Origin: Dyella solisilvae | GTDB lineage: Bacteria; Pseudomonadota; Gammaproteobacteria; Xanthomonadales; Rhodanobacteraceae | Reading direction: 5' to 3' | DNA length: 64,000 nt | Assembly: GCF_003351225.1 (NCBI RefSeq) | Contig: NZ_QQSY01000001.1 | Location: 1-64,000 of the forward strand | Part shown: one piece after another, positions 42,201 to 47,041 of the stretch | Numbering within the stretch: the first letter of the stretch is position 1 | Layout of the letters: each line of letters starts with the position of its first letter | Program-made: the position numbers and the translations under genes | The notes under the pieces: generated by a model | Told to the model about the DNA's origin: nothing | What the model saw: the letters and a program-made list of their open reading frames with translations, nothing else | Database searches by the model: none

Positions 42201-45200
42201 ACGCCCCTGCGCGTCGTAGATAGTGGATTTCGCAAAGTCATTGGCATTGGGGCTGACCACCGCCATCGCGGCGGAAAGCGACGGACTCGAGCCCAGTGCG
42301 AGGACCTGCGCGACGCTAAGAGCCTGCGCATAGTTCCGTTGCGAGACAAGATGACCCGCGGCATCGTAGGTGTTGGTGGTGAGGGTGGCGCTGCCGTAGT
42401 AGCCCCCCCCATACAGGTTATCGTAGGTCGTTACACCCTGCAGCGTGCCAACAACGCGACCATTGGCATCATAGATGTTGGTGACCTGCTGCCCGCCCGT
42501 GGACAGTGCGATGAGCAGCTGCAGTTCGGCGACGGTCGGCTGATGGACCAAGGCAGCCTGCTGATCCGGCGTAAGGTACCTCGAGTAGGTCTTCACGACG
42601 GATGGCTGTCCATCGTCGCTGTACGTCGTCGTTGTCAGCTGTCCATAGGTACCGTTCTGGCCTGCGTAGATGGGCGTAAGCGTGCCGACCAGCCTGCCCT
42701 GCGGGTCGTAGATATAAACGTAGTTCGTGTCCATCACCGACGTCGTCACAGCCGCCTGAAGCGCTGCAAACGTCGGCGAACTTCCCAGCGCGGCCAGTTG
42801 CGCCGAGGTCAGCGGCGTGCCGTACTGCGTGCTGGTGATGAGCTGGCCGGCATCATTGTATTGCGACAATGCAACCAGCCCACCGGTCGACACCGTGGCG
42901 ATCACATGCCCCTGGTTGTCGAGCAGTGACATGCTGATGGTGTCGCTGGATCCACCCGGTTCAAGCTGCTGCAACTGGGACAGGGTCGGCGCCGTGCCGA
43001 GCGCGTTTACCTGAGCCTGGGACAACAGCGACGCATAGGTCGTCGTGATGACACTGCCGTTGGCGCTGTAGATCGAAAGCGTCACCTGCCCGGTATTGCT
43101 CACCGAGCCGACCACACGGCCCTGGGCATCAAAGACGGTGAGGCTGGTGAGATCGCTCGTGCCTGGCACCACGTCCGCAAGCACCTGCGCAAGCGTGGGT
43201 GCGCCGCCGAGAGCCGCTTGCTGGACGTCGCTCAGTGGCGTACCGTAGCTCGTTGTGGCGATGACGCGACCTTCGGCGTCGTACGTCGACAAGGTCACGT
43301 AGCCCGCCGGCGACACCGTCACCACCGGGCGATTGCTGTCGTCGTAGACGGTGAGCGTGGTCTGCGCGCCGGCATCGATATTCAGCAGCGCCTGCAACTC
43401 GTCCATGGTCGGCGTGGCGAGCAAGGCCGCGCGCTGCGTGGCCGTCAGCGGCGCCGCCGAAGCGATCGACGTCAGTACATGACCGGTCGCATCATAGGTG
43501 TACGTGGTGACGATGCCATTGGCACTCACACTGGCGAGCGCGCGATGCTGGTCATCGAACAAGGTGAACGTGGTGGTGTCGCCGGCCGAGGACACCACGT
43601 CCGCCAGCACGTCGGCAAGCGCCGGCGCCGTGCCTAGCGCCGACAGCTGCGTCGCGTTCAGCGTGTTCTGGTAGGCCGTCGCGGACACCGGATTGCCGGC
43701 GGCATCGTAGCCGGTCACCACCACATGGCCTGTCGGGTCGACGGTAACCACCACCTGGTTGCTGGCGTTATAGACCGACAGCGTGCGCTGGTAACCCGCC
43801 GACGCGTTGACGACCGACGCAATCTGATCCGCCGTGGGCGTCGTGCCCAGCCCGGCCACCACATCTGGCGTCAGCGCCTGGGTGTAGGTGGTGGTCGAGG
43901 TGGCGTTGCCGGCGGCATCGTATGTGGTCGTGGTGACTACGCCGGATGCGTCGACGCTGGCCACCACGTGGCCATTGGCGTCGTATACCTGCAAGGACGT
44001 GCGGTCGCCCGTACTGGGGGCCAGGAAGGATTCCAGCGCGGCCAGCGACGGCGTCTGGATGAGCTGGCTGAGCTGGTCCGACGAAAGCAGATTGGCGTAC
44101 GCCGTCACCGCCACGGCATGGCCCGCCGCGTCGTAAGTGGTGATGGTTACGTGCCCCTGCGGATCGACCGTGGCAGCCGGTCGGCCGTTGGCATCGTTGA
44201 TGGTCTCGCCACTACTGAACAGCAGGGACAGCACATTCCGCAATGTGGGCGCATCGCCGAGCGAGGCAATCTGGGCCGACGACAGGGTGATGGTGAAGAG
44301 ACGGCTGGCAATCACATTGCCAGCATCATCGTAGGTCAGCGTCTTGACCGCGCCGGTTGGGTCAATGGTGGCGACCAGGCGATCGTCGGCGTCGTAGATC
44401 ATCCGCGTGACGCGGTCGCTGCTGCTCGCAGCAATGTTGCCGAGCAGCGTGCTCAGGGTGACCGTATCACCGAGCGTCGCGCGCGCCGTCGTGCTCAGGG
44501 CGTTAGCCAGCGCCGTCGTCTTGATGGCATTGCCCGCACCGTCGTATTCAGTCCACACCACGTCGCCGCTGGCGTCGATCGTCGCCACTTTGCGGCCGGC
44601 AAGGTCATACAGCGTGGTGGTATGACTGTCACGTGAGCTCGCCACCGGCAGCGGCAGGTTGGCCGGCTTGTTCGACGTCAGCACGCCATTGGCTATCCAG
44701 CGCGACGTATTGACCAGCGTCGCGTACTGCGTGCCGGCGATCACGTGGCCGTCGGCATCGTACGTATACGAGGTCACAGCACCCGTGGGGTCCACCTTGC
44801 CCGCGACACGACCATCGGCATCGTAGAAGGTGTAGGTGACGTTGCCGAGCGGGTCGATGGCCGCCACCGCCTGGCCGGCAGTGTCATACAGCTGGGTGCC
44901 GGTGCGCGTGGCCATCCCGCTGCCGCTCTGGACCGTGCTGACCACTTGCCCCGCGCTGTTGCGAACCTGCGTAGTCACCAGACCATTCGCCTGGGTCACC
45001 GTGATGCTGTTGCCGGCATCGCCGTAGAGATAGCTCGTCACGTTGCCCAGCGGATCGGTCGAGCTCAGCAGGCGCCCCATGCCGTCGTAGGCATAACTGG
45101 TCGTCTCCAGCACGCCACCCTTCTGGGTCGACGTCTGCAGCAGGCGCCCTTGGGCGTCATAGCTGGTCGTGGTGACCGAGGTCGCCGTGTCGGCGACGCC

Positions 45201-46805
45201 ATTGCCGTTCGCATCCACGGCAGCCCATTGCGTCTTCGTCGCCAGCTGGCCGCGCACGTCGTAGCTGTAGTCGGTGCGCGTCGTATTGCCCAGCGTTGCC
45301 TGTACCGCGCCACTCGCAGCCCATGCCTGCAAATCCGCCAGAGCCGGCGGCGTGAGCGGACTCAGGCCAGACGTGGCGAACTGGGCGCCGAGGTATTGCC
45401 GCGTAGTCGCCAGCACACTGATGCCGGCTGTCGTGGTGTAGTCGTTCTCAAGCACGTTGCCCAGCGCGTCGACTACGTAGCTCAGGCGATCGCTGGCGTC
45501 ATAGACGTAGTACGTCGTGCGCGCGCCGCTCGCGGGAACGTAGCCCGTCTGGCCAGGCACGCCCTGTGCCGGTACCGTGAAGGTCGTACTGCTGGTGAGC
45601 TGGCTGTCGGCGTTGTAGGTGTAGGCGACGACGTTGCCGGCCGGATCCTGGACGCTCAGACGGTTGCCGTTGGCGTCGTAGCTGTAATACGTGATGCCCC
45701 CGTTGGCATCGGTCATCTGCAGCAGGTTGCCGCTGGCATCGTAGGCGTACCGCGTGGCGGGGCTGGCCCCGTTCACCACCGGCGCCGCGACCTGGGTCAA
45801 ACGGCCCGAGGCATCGTACGTATAGGTCCAGCTGCGGCCGAGCCCATCCGTCACTGTCGTGGTGTCGCTGCCCGGCGTGTAGTTCAGCGTGAGGATCTGC
45901 GCGGCGGCACCCGTACCGGTAGTCACCGTGGCCACCCGGTCATTGCCAATGGCGTCCGTGGCGTAGGTGTAGCTCACCACCGTGCCATCGCTCTGACTGA
46001 CCGACGCCACGCGGTTGCTGGTACCGTCGTAGGTGTAGCTGGTGGTGTAGCTGGTACCGTTGGGATCGGTGTCCGATGCGAGCGTGGTGGTGACCGACGC
46101 CAGCCGTCCCTGCGTATCGTAGGCGTAGCTCAACTGCTGGCGGACGACCGCTACGCTCTGCCCCGGCGGCACCTCGCTGATCGAAAGACCGGTTAGGCTG
46201 CCATTGGTATAGCTGAAGGAGAGCGTGTCGCCGTCATCGGCGACGATGCTGGAAAGCACGCCGTTCTGGTAGTTGAACGTGAAGTGCGCACCGGTGTCCG
46301 GATTGGCAAGGCCGATCAGCACACCATTGCCGTCGTAGGTTTCCTGGTCGCGGGAAGACCCATCCGTCCACGTCCACTGGTTGGTCGTCGCGTTCCAGGC
46401 CAGCGTGTCCTGGGTGCCGGACTGTCCGCTGCTGACATAAGCGCCAAGTGATGCGTTGTAGGTATAGGTGACCGAGGAACCGTCATCGTCGACGCGCGTC
46501 ACCGTGCTGCCGGCGGTGTCGATTTGGCCGCTCAGTCCCGTCACCTGGCGCGTGAAGCCGAACAGCCAACCCTGGTTGCCTGCGAGCTGGCCCTGGCTGT
46601 TATAGGTGCGCAATACATTGAGGGACAGGCCATCGAAGATCAGGCCTTCGTCCTGGTTCTGCAGTACCAGGTTGCCGGTGGCAATGTTGACGTACTGCCC
46701 CACTTGGCCCTGGCCGATGGTCGCTTGCCCCCCTTGCGCCTGACCGAGCTGGGTCAGCGAGGTATTGCCCAGACCCAGACCATTCCCTGCGACGACTGCG
46801 ACCAT
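23787..46805 (-). CDS. Giant YD-repeat (RHS-like) protein, 7672 residues
   Basis: One uninterrupted frame from ATG 46805 (AGGGGAAAAACG before it) to TAA 23787-23789, giving a protein of roughly 0.8 MDa. The N-terminus (MVAVVAGNGLGLGNTSLTQL) has no evident signal peptide. YD strands such as YDANGNVVG and TTTYDAAGRV continue almost to the end, so the protein should form very long YD shells or filaments. Order: YD region (46.8-44.6 kb), an array of about 32 YD-plus-helix units (44.6-37.4 kb), more YD (37.4-28.9 kb), two jelly-roll domains (28.9-27.8 kb), YD (27.8-26.2 kb), LysM (26.2-26.0 kb), a Gly/Ala-rich hydrophobic segment (25.9-25.6 kb), and an unassigned C-terminal domain. The usual RHS closing motif (RYYDPxxGRFxSxDP followed by a DPxGL cleavage site) was not found. 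The gene follows fliA on the same strand after 236 bases, and a probable immunity gene follows it. It could be a polymorphic toxin, adhesin or surface polymer; the export route is unknown. Confidence 0.9.
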   Translation of the reverse strand: MVAVVAGNGLGLGNTSLTQLGQAQGGQATIGQGQVGQYVNIATGNLVLQNQDEGLIFDGLSLNVLRTYNSQGQLAGNQGWLFGFTRQVTGLSGQIDTAGSTVTRVDDDGSSVTYTYNASLGAYVSSGQSGTQDTLAWNATTNQWTWTDGSSRDQETYDGNGVLIGLANPDTGAHFTFNYQNGVLSSIVADDGDTLSFSYTNGSLTGLSISEVPPGQSVAVVRQQLSYAYDTQGRLASVTTTLASDTDPNGTSYTTSYTYDGTSNRVASVSQSDGTVVSYTYATDAIGNDRVATVTTGTGAAAQILTLNYTPGSDTTTVTDGLGRSWTYTYDASGRLTQVAAPVVNGASPATRYAYDASGNLLQMTDANGGITYYSYDANGNRLSVQDPAGNVVAYTYNADSQLTSSTTFTVPAQGVPGQTGYVPASGARTTYYVYDASDRLSYVVDALGNVLENDYTTTAGISVLATTRQYLGAQFATSGLSPLTPPALADLQAWAASGAVQATLGNTTRTDYSYDVRGQLATKTQWAAVDANGNGVADTATSVTTTSYDAQGRLLQTSTQKGGVLETTSYAYDGMGRLLSSTDPLGNVTSYLYGDAGNSITVTQANGLVTTQVRNSAGQVVSTVQSGSGMATRTGTQLYDTAGQAVAAIDPLGNVTYTFYDADGRVAGKVDPTGAVTSYTYDADGHVIAGTQYATLVNTSRWIANGVLTSNKPANLPLPVASSRDSHTTTLYDLAGRKVATIDASGDVVWTEYDGAGNAIKTTALANALSTTARATLGDTVTLSTLLGNIAASSSDRVTRMIYDADDRLVATIDPTGAVKTLTYDDAGNVIASRLFTITLSSAQIASLGDAPTLRNVLSLLFSSGETINDANGRPAATVDPQGHVTITTYDAAGHAVAVTAYANLLSSDQLSQLIQTPSLAALESFLAPSTGDRTSLQVYDANGHVVASVDASGVVTTTTYDAAGNATSTTTYTQALTPDVVAGLGTTPTADQIASVVNASAGYQRTLSVYNASNQVVVTVDPTGHVVVTGYDAAGNPVSATAYQNTLNATQLSALGTAPALADVLADVVSSAGDTTTFTLFDDQHRALASVSANGIVTTYTYDATGHVLTSIASAAPLTATQRAALLATPTMDELQALLNIDAGAQTTLTVYDDSNRPVVTVSPAGYVTLSTYDAEGRVIATTSYGTPLSDVQQAALGGAPTLAQVLADVVPGTSDLTSLTVFDAQGRVVGSVSNTGQVTLSIYSANGSVITTTYASLLSQAQVNALGTAPTLSQLQQLEPGGSSDTISMSLLDNQGHVIATVSTGGLVALSQYNDAGQLITSTQYGTPLTSAQLAALGSSPTFAALQAAVTTSVMDTNYVYIYDPQGRLVGTLTPIYAGQNGTYGQLTTTTYSDDGQPSVVKTYSRYLTPDQQAALVHQPTVAELQLLIALSTGGQQVTNIYDANGRVVGTLQGVTTYDNLYGGGYYGSATLTTNTYDAAGHLVSQRNYAQALSVAQVLALGSSPSLSAAMAVVSPNANDFAKSTIYDAQGRVVGSVDNYGDVVTTVYAQDGSYAIQTNYAYRLTSAQTIALANVPTLATLLSLVPHSSYDSVDQKFYDTNGRVVAEVNPSGQVTTTTYTADGLVQKTVAYVSLLGSSQLATLAASPSLATLMSVVTPSVADNVNMTIYDSNDRPVAQVTYASAISYPSYTWTYGGTVSILSYDGSGHLIANRHYAQIVPSAQLQGLGSSPTLAGIEALLTPNLSDSLTVYDTSGNVVASVVNETVTLNTYGANGTQTSSTMYGSMLTADQLTALGNAPTFSAIQALVTPGANDRATRTILDDQGRVVATFSAPTSYYDWDTSSWVYGSQVIVTSYDDAGDATQETQYLQVFSMAQVESLSATATLSDVEAMIDPGQGYASSLAVYDTSHRVIASVDTSGRVTTTTYDAAGNVTATYSYSTALTTSQVDALGNAPTLAALDADLTQTSQDSAELFIYDANGRKTADISSNGIAVYGYDAAGNQTSLMQYSPPGIGFIQSLGNQPSMAALAAYTDYNTPTNISATLYDANERPVAWLATTRVYNYWWYQTAVQLTTATYDASGNLVNTRVSNNTLGLSQAAFLGSNPTLQQVLAAFEVNDYVASDTTIFDASGNMLATVGTYGQVTIYTYANGRMVSSTQYSNRLSQSAQIAVSDTPTMAELTSLLTPSQNDQTYITITDANGNTVGQVNPELYYNTQTGDYDSGGLATIYGVDADGRTTSTTSYTTPLSSSQLAELIAAPTLAMLQSLVTPSSSDAASVTVFDSSGEVLGEVDQNGQVTIYTFDANGNVSATTQYANALTIAQVEALGDAPTIDQLAAAVTPSSSDVTTLGIYDANGNQVGSVGPDGQVEIDQWNANGQWMSAIDYATPLTSAQVASLGTTPRLAELQAMVTPSSADQISFAIYDANGNQVADVENGQVTTTKYDNAGDVLATISYAIPLTTAQMVSLGTSPTLAALQALLTPSAQDTASVTIYDANGNVVGKVAADGTVATTTFDKNGNIIATHAYATPLSWQQIEALAATPTSGKLKGYLHASVADQVSLSIYDTNGNLLATVGPDGQVDAAAYDALGEITAVTHYATKLTPAQLLSLGDTPTMAALQALLKPGASDQNSLTVYDGQGRVIATVGPDGTVTMMRYDAEGRQTATTQWGFKLSALQVSELGTVPTMAALQADLAIDSGSALSQSFYDANGHLLAVIGTDGRVTTSSYDINGNLTSTTQYAVPISASHGYMASISDLWPLLQPNAGDTTTHTVYDAQNRVVATIDATGHVTLTTYDASGQVATTSVTATVLTHQQINQLGGSPTLAQVEAALDPTTQAFYDAAGNQVAVVDAQGNVTYRFYDADGQVTAVVDPMGYVTAYTYDGDGHVVQTTAYALPVSTVGWFADGALTSSFPSTLTLPVATTQDRTPQTVYDVVGEPVATIDGVGDVTVMTYDAAGRMVASTAYAVRLTAAQRTALGSAPSLADLQAVITTNAADRTSRTIYDADDRAVATIDAGGYVTTMTYDGDGDVVLRTAYATALTATQLTALGTTPTLASVQADLVTSAQDQTTRSYYDSLGRLVAQVDADGYLTLTTYNQAARAATQTRYAVALTPLQMSALTGRESSGALLALLGTQPGSQQTTSYYNAEGQVTLLVAADGTRTSYAYDNDGRLLSTTVRPVTGQGTATVTSVTYDANGEVVTSKDANGYTTHNTYDSLGQLTQETDALGNSKWYFYDADGRLAYVLQGMSAGGVANAVGNVTAYQYDAFGEATSKHVYAEQLGLIGYPSGPAAIIDPSVATLADIATAVAALPQPSNPTDVDDVTRTTYNKDGQVATTVDGDGYKTVYYYDAFGDLVETARQLSAPGSAISEANDTVTRYGYDTRGDRTIEIDGYGSASASTSRVTYDAFGRVARTIDGNGAFIDYSYDNLGRQVTTSQVVQGVARSTQTAYDAFDRVVTQTDALGNVTQYQYVLATHTTTTTSPEGVVLTVTKDAYGNTVSVADGAGNTVSYTYDRDGNLLTTTDAMGQVSSNKYNALDELISTTSASGLLVTYSYDAAGRVLLRRVDPNGLNQVTRYSYDGEGRQLTVTDPTGVTTSYAYDADGNVLTQTQTASALSQVTSFTYDGEGNILTATTGVGTDEAVTTAYTYDAQGRLVQKVLDPNGLAQVTGYAYDADGHLVETTDPAGNSSYTIYNQAGEVVYSATPGGAEGAGQVALTQNWYDADGRLVSTRNYGNVVDASTLAGLSGNTANANLALCATLAKTAVSSADQISYRVYDADGHVRYTIDPAGNVTEYRYNSLGQMAETLAYATPVSVGALATSLRAGTAGSSDVAQLLTTAGDTDSTARVTYSYYDADGRVAFSVTQNLVNGVLAAVASANTYDAAGRVTASIVYGVPLLLSQVGGAATTASIAAAVAAVNSPDTTRTTQYVYNAVGQQVAEVDPNGNVTYTFYDADNRVVATVDPSGAVVQYKRDGFGRVVRETAYNEPATTAGWLVNNAVTVRLSDILPASDMLNDRVTITNYDALGRVATVTRYSAAQDNGSWEDINGDWEYVPKLAYTDGDRLTYTYDAASNVVETVDVDLSHTTATRTTRYFYDADGNRVATLDADGYLSTTTYDAAGHISQTTGYATATVATLRTDGSLQDLLPAASANDKTTHYYYDGLDNLVGELDADGYFTQYSYDRDGRQAGTTRYADVVPPAATGSLASIQEAVVGMASQRTTCQYDAYGDRISERNAEGTVTSYAYDADGRLIQTVVALGTTDARSSTETYDAFGNLASSTDGLGNTTTYAYDLDGNRTSVTDALGNTTWYVYDANGRQIFSIQGRTDENGDKNALGAVTNTQYDTYGDVIQTIEYDDLMDVPAGFAPDPGNMSATVETLSAGFRVYYGYDLEGNLIFKEDGNGNQFDSSFDGFNELVVTGGINYNDSRTVYKYDGLGHIISQLDGSTPEGSAAFAMVASSGGWGNSGGQFSLLREQDWTYDAFGRMATYTDGDGATTSFSYDGLDRQLTQSLTVQGQLRETSTSYDAYGRIVSKTDAMGLVTTYAYIDAQRSVTVTSPGGVTTTTTHNREGQTVSIKDSSGQFTRYSYDADGRLLQTANPDGSVASSQYDADGNRTLTTDADGHAVAYTYDADGRVLTQTVDPNGLKLVTTYLYNGRGLAVTEVDPNGVETDYSYDGNGNLSQKIVDAGQPDAIQTWYYYNDRNEVTATELYRSLDNQNTDIYDNYDALGRLVSEGGDTGVATINYTYDADGNVIEKVVDDYYYNPNETKNTYYFYDEAGELVYSVDHQGSSSMGWTGGAVTRNWYNANGQIVASRNYATAINENQYQSLESLDVTKRGGLDTALNRLQSMVHTSGNDQTSYSVYNASGQLQFSIDPTGVVTETRYNAAGQASETLVYAHAIAVSSTLSASLLAGTATVAGMQSALTAANDTDATARTTRMFYDDRGRVEFTISSASANGTNGGAVTQMLYDADGNLVEQVQYGSLIPLGRLGSTATTASIASYMATITDQRVTHYAYDAAGRQVYTVDALGDVTETRYDGDGRVTWTLQYANAIATPSDWSVSSIAVAVQAANPSSSQTRGVGKVYDAFGNVTQTLDTLSSTPVATYTYNVDGRKATYTNRDGETWSYQYDYDGRLSYETSPPVAVASYSSAGVYLGTTQQSITTYYDYDSSGNLDQVTVNGVATQYVYDSDDHLLRTTGPQQGNVAPSTGLVVTGFAQSVVITTYNALGQAVVAKDASGNYSYQAYDLDGRLAYSVDADGYVTGYRYNAYGEQIGVTRYSSPIDTSVLTNWSPGQAMSLQQVRAAVVTSPDDRAITTTYDAQGNKLSVTQPATTYTNSDGTTATGSPVTRYTYDAYGDVTSQSVLVQGTPGQAGAVWATTYTYYDALGRKTMTVDPMGYATTWSYDAFGDVVSTTEWATAIDTTGLMAGGAQPANPPAGNLATTGADRTTTYTYDNDGNKTSESVFRSYIDGSGNAVQGYVTTTYAYDGEARVISVTENGATESTTYDALGRVTSIVGPQMAVLVSNWQQLMAANPALTLASASLYTMASQVISYTYDAQGNRLTQTQGSTGSTQSVTTYYQYDQAGRMLASVTPLNGVLDWTSSQARYLTYDANGNLLSTASTLDGDDGSTVGVTVANVYDADNQLIYTATTRSNSATPDKVIATQYNAFGEVIATGNGVTTSSNVIYDNDGNRVTANDPKTGQVHSYGYNLAGQMVTDTVPLAASVGGTVTTTNTLDLDGRVIAEQGPSTNAASGQNAGVLHASYDRWGNVLSSTDAAGNTTSYTYNERNQVTSTTEAAVTVVGLDGTATVTTPVKKAGYDLNGNLVESIDEDGNVTVTTLNVLGQKVKAVDGTGATTYVAYDALGNEVADQDGNGNVTFQNVDALGRVVQEGDFVATGSGTRTATWRQAYVLDQNGDHLITYDGIGAAYLQNGDTTDAALHANYYGYDTQGRVIWSQDAAQRAASTSDTHVQGTPGQWTQAPTNANFSQGATGWNVQQGWSTGNFGTGPYGPWTAVFTGYAPNGNGSMVNQDVVPVVPGQTITASAGFIVQGEHGGGAVFITWYDANGNVIASAPNRDIVSAHHGAGISKVTATAPPGAAYATIGINATDYNLSGSAIYCSGVSWNYVPPAGVTSTDSNGSIVVWLPSGSFTQQPSNPDFEDGDTGWDKDAGWTIHTQSNTSNGSWVASFNDIGTGSPFDGIASGTLTNQDRVPVTPGQVISASAQVSLDLAFLGAQASAGIVIVWYDAQGDIIGRSPGNVVSTDRGGAYHATNVTATAPEGAAFAAVAIDGTSRALGTAVVDAVSWNYQYIPSTPVGVVQDTYVYDMDGNLVSKTTADGNTETWQYDAYGRVITHTDLSGAVYNYTYDPNTGELISESDNWSAQAQGQQTPLYVTAPIGTPNSSTDTYYADGLLATQTFSDGSSYSYSYDANGNQTRQEAITVDGNGQAVHTITTTTYDSHNRIGQVVEVNALAGSTVLDETYAYDAAGNRREVKATSNGATQDAWYTYDGDNRVVVSAGSLVNGQIQVTDAKDSYENIYDANGNVIDLITADAAGHTLAQQSHYDSRNELTSANYAVDVTAGGVFEGVEETRTYDADGHVLITETFYALGTTVGGRPAHQVDPDSPYTDEEDGNGGTDVGGMLDTAVIDYYDTVGRLAEEQNFGRASSWAGTEGASAPTTAPGPDATTFGALSLQNEVVYQGANGSAGYDADGDVVAYQYRDASGRIDQYAVTYLRKDDYLQSTTSGINISGTANVRPSTDESVYDTRGNLVAEAQHTQYAGGTVADTVHVFAYDGNGQIIERRDGTATGAIIDQGSTPGLEDQHYAYVNGQQVAHFDDNGTLDILSEVTAFSSGNGGPGGYVVQAGDTLESIAQSEYGNASLWYVIAQANALGGDSQLSLGQRLTIPTVTTNSNSATTFKPYDPGSIVGSTTPSLPVIAPPAPPKHHCNAVAEILVIAVTVVATVVTYGATTDLLGAELGGVMATGAAAGAAAGAVGSIAGQLTGMALGTQNGFDWGQVAEGAIGGAIAGGVTSELGAPGSIFANSNAADGLTSWGDVAQGAANYVGNDIAAKVTGESANFSWAGLVAESLASAASGWLGATPTDNQIGLTSGAYWENLGARALSDVVDREASVALGDNHVKGWAQIGEDVAGNAIGMPIGTALKSDAVQAIEDYKTAQAQAAQAALKANPLTQYNMTGYAEFGNALGNAAIAGMNSPSFSQDFSQVDPQKQQEMWAEMDAEQRSSSDQGMPVLAQTTSGSAALELPSGSHVSELPDVALSAGEQGRLATTTAWPYSYVDSYAINRNDGIATGVDYTQTFSLPDQSPVTATALVAAPEQSYRALSDTDAIFAFTRVGQALQGFGDRVNGLLNGLMTPGVGKAATIAAIAHYQSAYQNGTLGNTVLMDAGNALHQAIMATPVGLIKALNESQTQGGMYQLGGSLFDTATFAAPIAGERLLAEGGDLLQAGSRTLVDPGVPTSATNGIAANIGEPFKPNGLNLNPLSSPSGTQMVRALEAQGLSTDEAVAKAMDLISTGSTPPIATPLDSTDTLIKFVPQGAGFNPDSAFWATREQASFYLQNPSRIPNDFGLPLQSNASAYDVYARNPIDGAVVFQSDVAPTQQGGWIQSGGAGQSLMLDGKYFTPPYKIGTVYLQGH
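25650..25910 (-). other. Glycine/alanine-rich hydrophobic segment of the YD protein
   Basis: Encodes ILVIAVTVVATVVTYGATTD followed by a Gly-zipper-like run (ATGAAAGAAAGAVGSIAGQL and EGAIGGAIAGGVTSELG). Such segments can insert into membranes and may help an effector cross the target membrane. It lies between the LysM domain and the C-terminal domain. Confidence 0.55.
26036..26195 (-). other. LysM domain inside the YD protein
   Basis: Residues about 6871-6923 read YVVQAGDTLESIAQSEYGNA, then LWYVIAQANAL and LSLGQRLTIPTV, a complete LysM with the usual G-D-T-L-x-x-I-A and closing L-x-I-P. LysM binds peptidoglycan or chitin GlcNAc chains, suggesting cell-wall contact. Confidence 0.85.
27840..28870 (-). 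other. Two tandem CBM-like jelly-roll domains in the YD protein
   Basis: Residues about 5980-6140 and 6160-6320 are similar to each other: both start with F(T)Q..NxxF..G..GW, contain PGQ(T/V)I(T/S)ASA, and then ITWYDANGNVIA or IVWYDAQGDIIG, and end in SWNY. This is the layout of CBM4/9/22-type carbohydrate-binding jelly rolls. They probably bind sugar polymers on a surface. Confidence 0.65.
37380..44560 (-). repeat. About 32 tandem YD-plus-helix units in the YD protein
   Basis: Each unit, on average about 228 bases (76 residues), has a YD strand pair (IYDANGRVVA, TTTYDAAGNV, then a YAxPL edge) followed by a helical motif of the type LTxxQLxALGxxPTLAxLQALL, then an Asp-rich turn (TPSSxD). Examples are LTSAQLAALGSSPTFAALQA and LTTAQMVSLGTSPTLAALQA. 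Counting the helical motif by eye gives 32 units, several of them degenerate (for example the SHGYMASISDLWPLL unit). Units differ clearly in sequence, so the array is old or has diverged fast. Confidence 0.8.
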
Positions 46806-47041
46806 CGTTTTTCCCCTGCGGTGCGTGTATTCCCTTGCCCCATCGGCCGGAACCGTGGGCGTCCTTCAGGTAAATCCAGCAGAGCGCGGAAAAGTTTAGG
46901 GGTGCTGCGCAACTTTCTTCCGCAAGAAAACGTGGCGAAGGTCGCCCGGAAACCTATGCCGTTACCTCAGGATGCGCACCCAAGTGACTGTGCGGGAAGC
47001 CTGTTCATCAGCGCCCGCCCCCGCCAGCAGGGGCGGCCAGA
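46806..47041. other. Gap between fliA and the giant YD gene
   Basis: Contains a GC-rich hairpin near 47012-47036 (GCCCGCCCCCGCC... with GGGGCGGCC) that may weaken transcription past fliA, without a clear T-run. The ribosome site of the YD gene is near 46810-46818. No convincing sigma-28 promoter was found. Confidence 0.4.

Noticed and set aside
46872-46898. A sigma-28-like -35 (TAAACTTT on the minus strand) upstream of the giant YD gene.
   Set aside because: The sequence 11 bases downstream matches the GCCGATAA -10 in only three of eight positions, so a FliA promoter is not supported.
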